From assembly GCA_021772695.1 (NCBI GenBank), contig JAJFLL010000114.1, forward strand, positions 1 through 8,069: a DNA stretch of 8,069 nucleotides, written 5' to 3'. The position numbers and the translations under genes are program-made. The notes under the pieces were generated by a model. The model was not told where the DNA came from, did no database searches, and was given only the letters and a program-made list of their open reading frames with translations. Position 1 is the stretch's first letter. The number at the start of each line of letters is the position of its first letter. The stretch is from Deltaproteobacteria bacterium (GTDB lineage: Bacteria; UBA10199; DSSB01). Shown here piece by piece: positions 6,950-8,069 of this stretch.

Positions 6950-8008
6950 ATGAAAATCCAACGTTACATTGTCGGTTTTCTTGTCTTGGTTTTGAGTGTT
7001 TTTCTTTTCACCCAAGAAGGAAGGGCAACCGGCTTTCACAGACACTGTCAGGAATACCAAATCCCGATCAATTTTCCAAATATTCCGGATGCGCAGATCT
7101 TCGGCGAACTCTGCATGCCGCGCGGAGCTACCCCGGATACGGTGCAGTTCTTCGTCCACGGCAGCACTTACTCGCATCACTACTGGGATTTCCCCTGGTT
7201 ACCTAATTTTTATTCCCAAGTCGACGCCGCACTCGATGCTGGTTATGCGACCTTCAATATTGATATCCTTGGCGCAGGAAGCAGTTCCAAACCCCCCAGC
7301 TTTCTGATTACACTCGATGGAACGATCGACTCATTTCATCAGTTGGTCGTCAAGTTGCGTAACGGCGATATCGGGGGTGAAAGTTTTTCCCGCGTTGTTT
7401 ATGTGGGGCATTCCTTGTCGAGTATCTTGGGGTGGCTATTTGGATCCCGCTACCCTGAAGACATCGATGCCTTTGTGCTCACGGGAGCGTTGCATTTTAC
7501 CCAACTGGGTTGGCTCGATCTGATCATTCCCAATATTTATCCGGCGAATCTTGACCCAAAATTCGCGAATTCAGGTCTTGATGACGGATATATGACCACC
7601 GTGCCGTGGACCAGGAAGAATTTTTTCTTTCACAAGTCCAACGCTGGACCGGTTGTTCTTGCTCTAGACGAATTATTGAAGACAACGGTTCCTGGCCCGA
7701 TGATGTTTGAGAGTGTGGAGTATGCGCTCTTCCCAGACCCAGAAACCGCTCCCTCACAAGGCATCACTGCCCCAACCCTGATCGTCCTTGGCGAGCGGGA
7801 CCTGACAGCCTGTGCGGAGCCTCCGCTCGGCCTGGTCTGCAATGAAGAAACTATCTTAGCTCACGAAGAGCAATTTTTTTCCCCGGACATTGTTCTTGAT
7901 GTTTACGTATCGCCGAATACCGGGCATTCGCTGGCCTTACATTTCAGTGGGTACGAAACGGGAAACTTTATCCAGGATTGGGTGGAGGACAATGTAGAAA
8001 CAAACTAA
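6950..8008 (+). CDS. Exported alpha/beta hydrolase (serine hydrolase fold), substrate unknown
   Basis: Residues 1-26 form a signal peptide (Lys2, Arg5, a long Val/Leu/Phe core, Gly-Arg-Ala before Thr27), so the enzyme should be secreted or periplasmic. The alpha/beta hydrolase fold is clear. The oxyanion segment is FFVHGSTYSHHYWDFP at 67-82, and the nucleophile elbow GHSLS gives Ser155. The acid is probably Asp284 in LGERD, and the base is His326 in NTGHSLALH. Cys33/Cys55 and Cys288/Cys297 may form disulfides, fitting an extracytoplasmic protein. The HGSTY..YWD signature resembles secreted hydrolases I associate with actinobacteria and fungi; the substrate (ester, lactone or other) cannot be told. 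The start has AGGGAG at 6937-6942, 7 bases upstream. It is the only rightward gene and is divergent from the LuxR-type regulator. No good -35/-10 pair is visible before it, so it may depend on an activator. Confidence 0.93.
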   Translation: MKIQRYIVGFLVLVLSVFLFTQEGRATGFHRHCQEYQIPINFPNIPDAQIFGELCMPRGATPDTVQFFVHGSTYSHHYWDFPWLPNFYSQVDAALDAGYATFNIDILGAGSSSKPPSFLITLDGTIDSFHQLVVKLRNGDIGGESFSRVVYVGHSLSSILGWLFGSRYPEDIDAFVLTGALHFTQLGWLDLIIPNIYPANLDPKFANSGLDDGYMTTVPWTRKNFFFHKSNAGPVVLALDELLKTTVPGPMMFESVEYALFPDPETAPSQGITAPTLIVLGERDLTACAEPPLGLVCNEETILAHEEQFFSPDIVLDVYVSPNTGHSLALHFSGYETGNFIQDWVEDNVETN

Positions 8009-8069
8009 TTTTCCGGGTAGGAAATGCTCCATGTCCTTGGTGACGGAGAAAGGGCATCCAATGCTTACG

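Noticed and set aside
8009..8069. Possible terminator after the hydrolase (CTCC ... GGAG pairing)
   Set aside because: Only four clean base pairs with internal mismatches and no T-run, so not supportable.

Overview
The window comes from a Gram-negative-type bacterium of moderate G+C content. The histidine kinase has an H-D-F-N-N H-box, several products carry signal peptides, and the kinase's front half is an Ala/Gly-rich domain. Together these suggest a member of the broad former Deltaproteobacteria (Bdellovibrionota or Myxococcota-like), but this is inference and no rRNA or marker gene is present to settle it. There is no tRNA, rRNA, CRISPR array, transposase or phage gene. It reads as an ordinary gene-dense chromosomal stretch.

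Layout. Five genes run leftward. (1) An exported eight-cysteine protein of unknown function starts at 963 and runs off the left edge, so its C terminus is missing. (2) A cytoplasmic dienelactone-hydrolase-family enzyme occupies 1076-1780. (3) A 793-residue sensor histidine kinase occupies 1854-4235. It joins a roughly 430-residue Ala/Gly-rich region of unknown function to PAS, phosphoacceptor and ATPase modules. (4) An exported M23-family metallopeptidase occupies 4430-5605. (5) A LuxR-type HTH regulator without a receiver domain occupies 5714-6796. One gene runs rightward: (6) an exported alpha/beta hydrolase at 6950-8008, divergent from the regulator. The last 61 bases (8009-8069) hold no gene or terminator that I can support.

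How the parts relate. The kinase and the dienelactone-hydrolase gene are 73 bases apart on the same strand and may share a transcript. The kinase has no receiver domain, and no response regulator is present, so its partner lies elsewhere. The 194-base gap upstream of the kinase carries a perfect 9+9 inverted repeat and a separate 12-bp palindrome, the best candidates for undescribed control elements. The regulator/hydrolase pair shares a 153-base divergent control region. It has a near-consensus sigma-70 promoter for the regulator, none evident for the hydrolase, and a small ACCG-A-CGGT palindrome next to repeated CGACGG. This fits, but does not prove, local control of the hydrolase by the LuxR-type protein.

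I found no clear multi-gene novel system. The most notable items are the kinase's N-terminal fusion, the unknown cysteine-rich exported protein and the palindromes upstream of the kinase.
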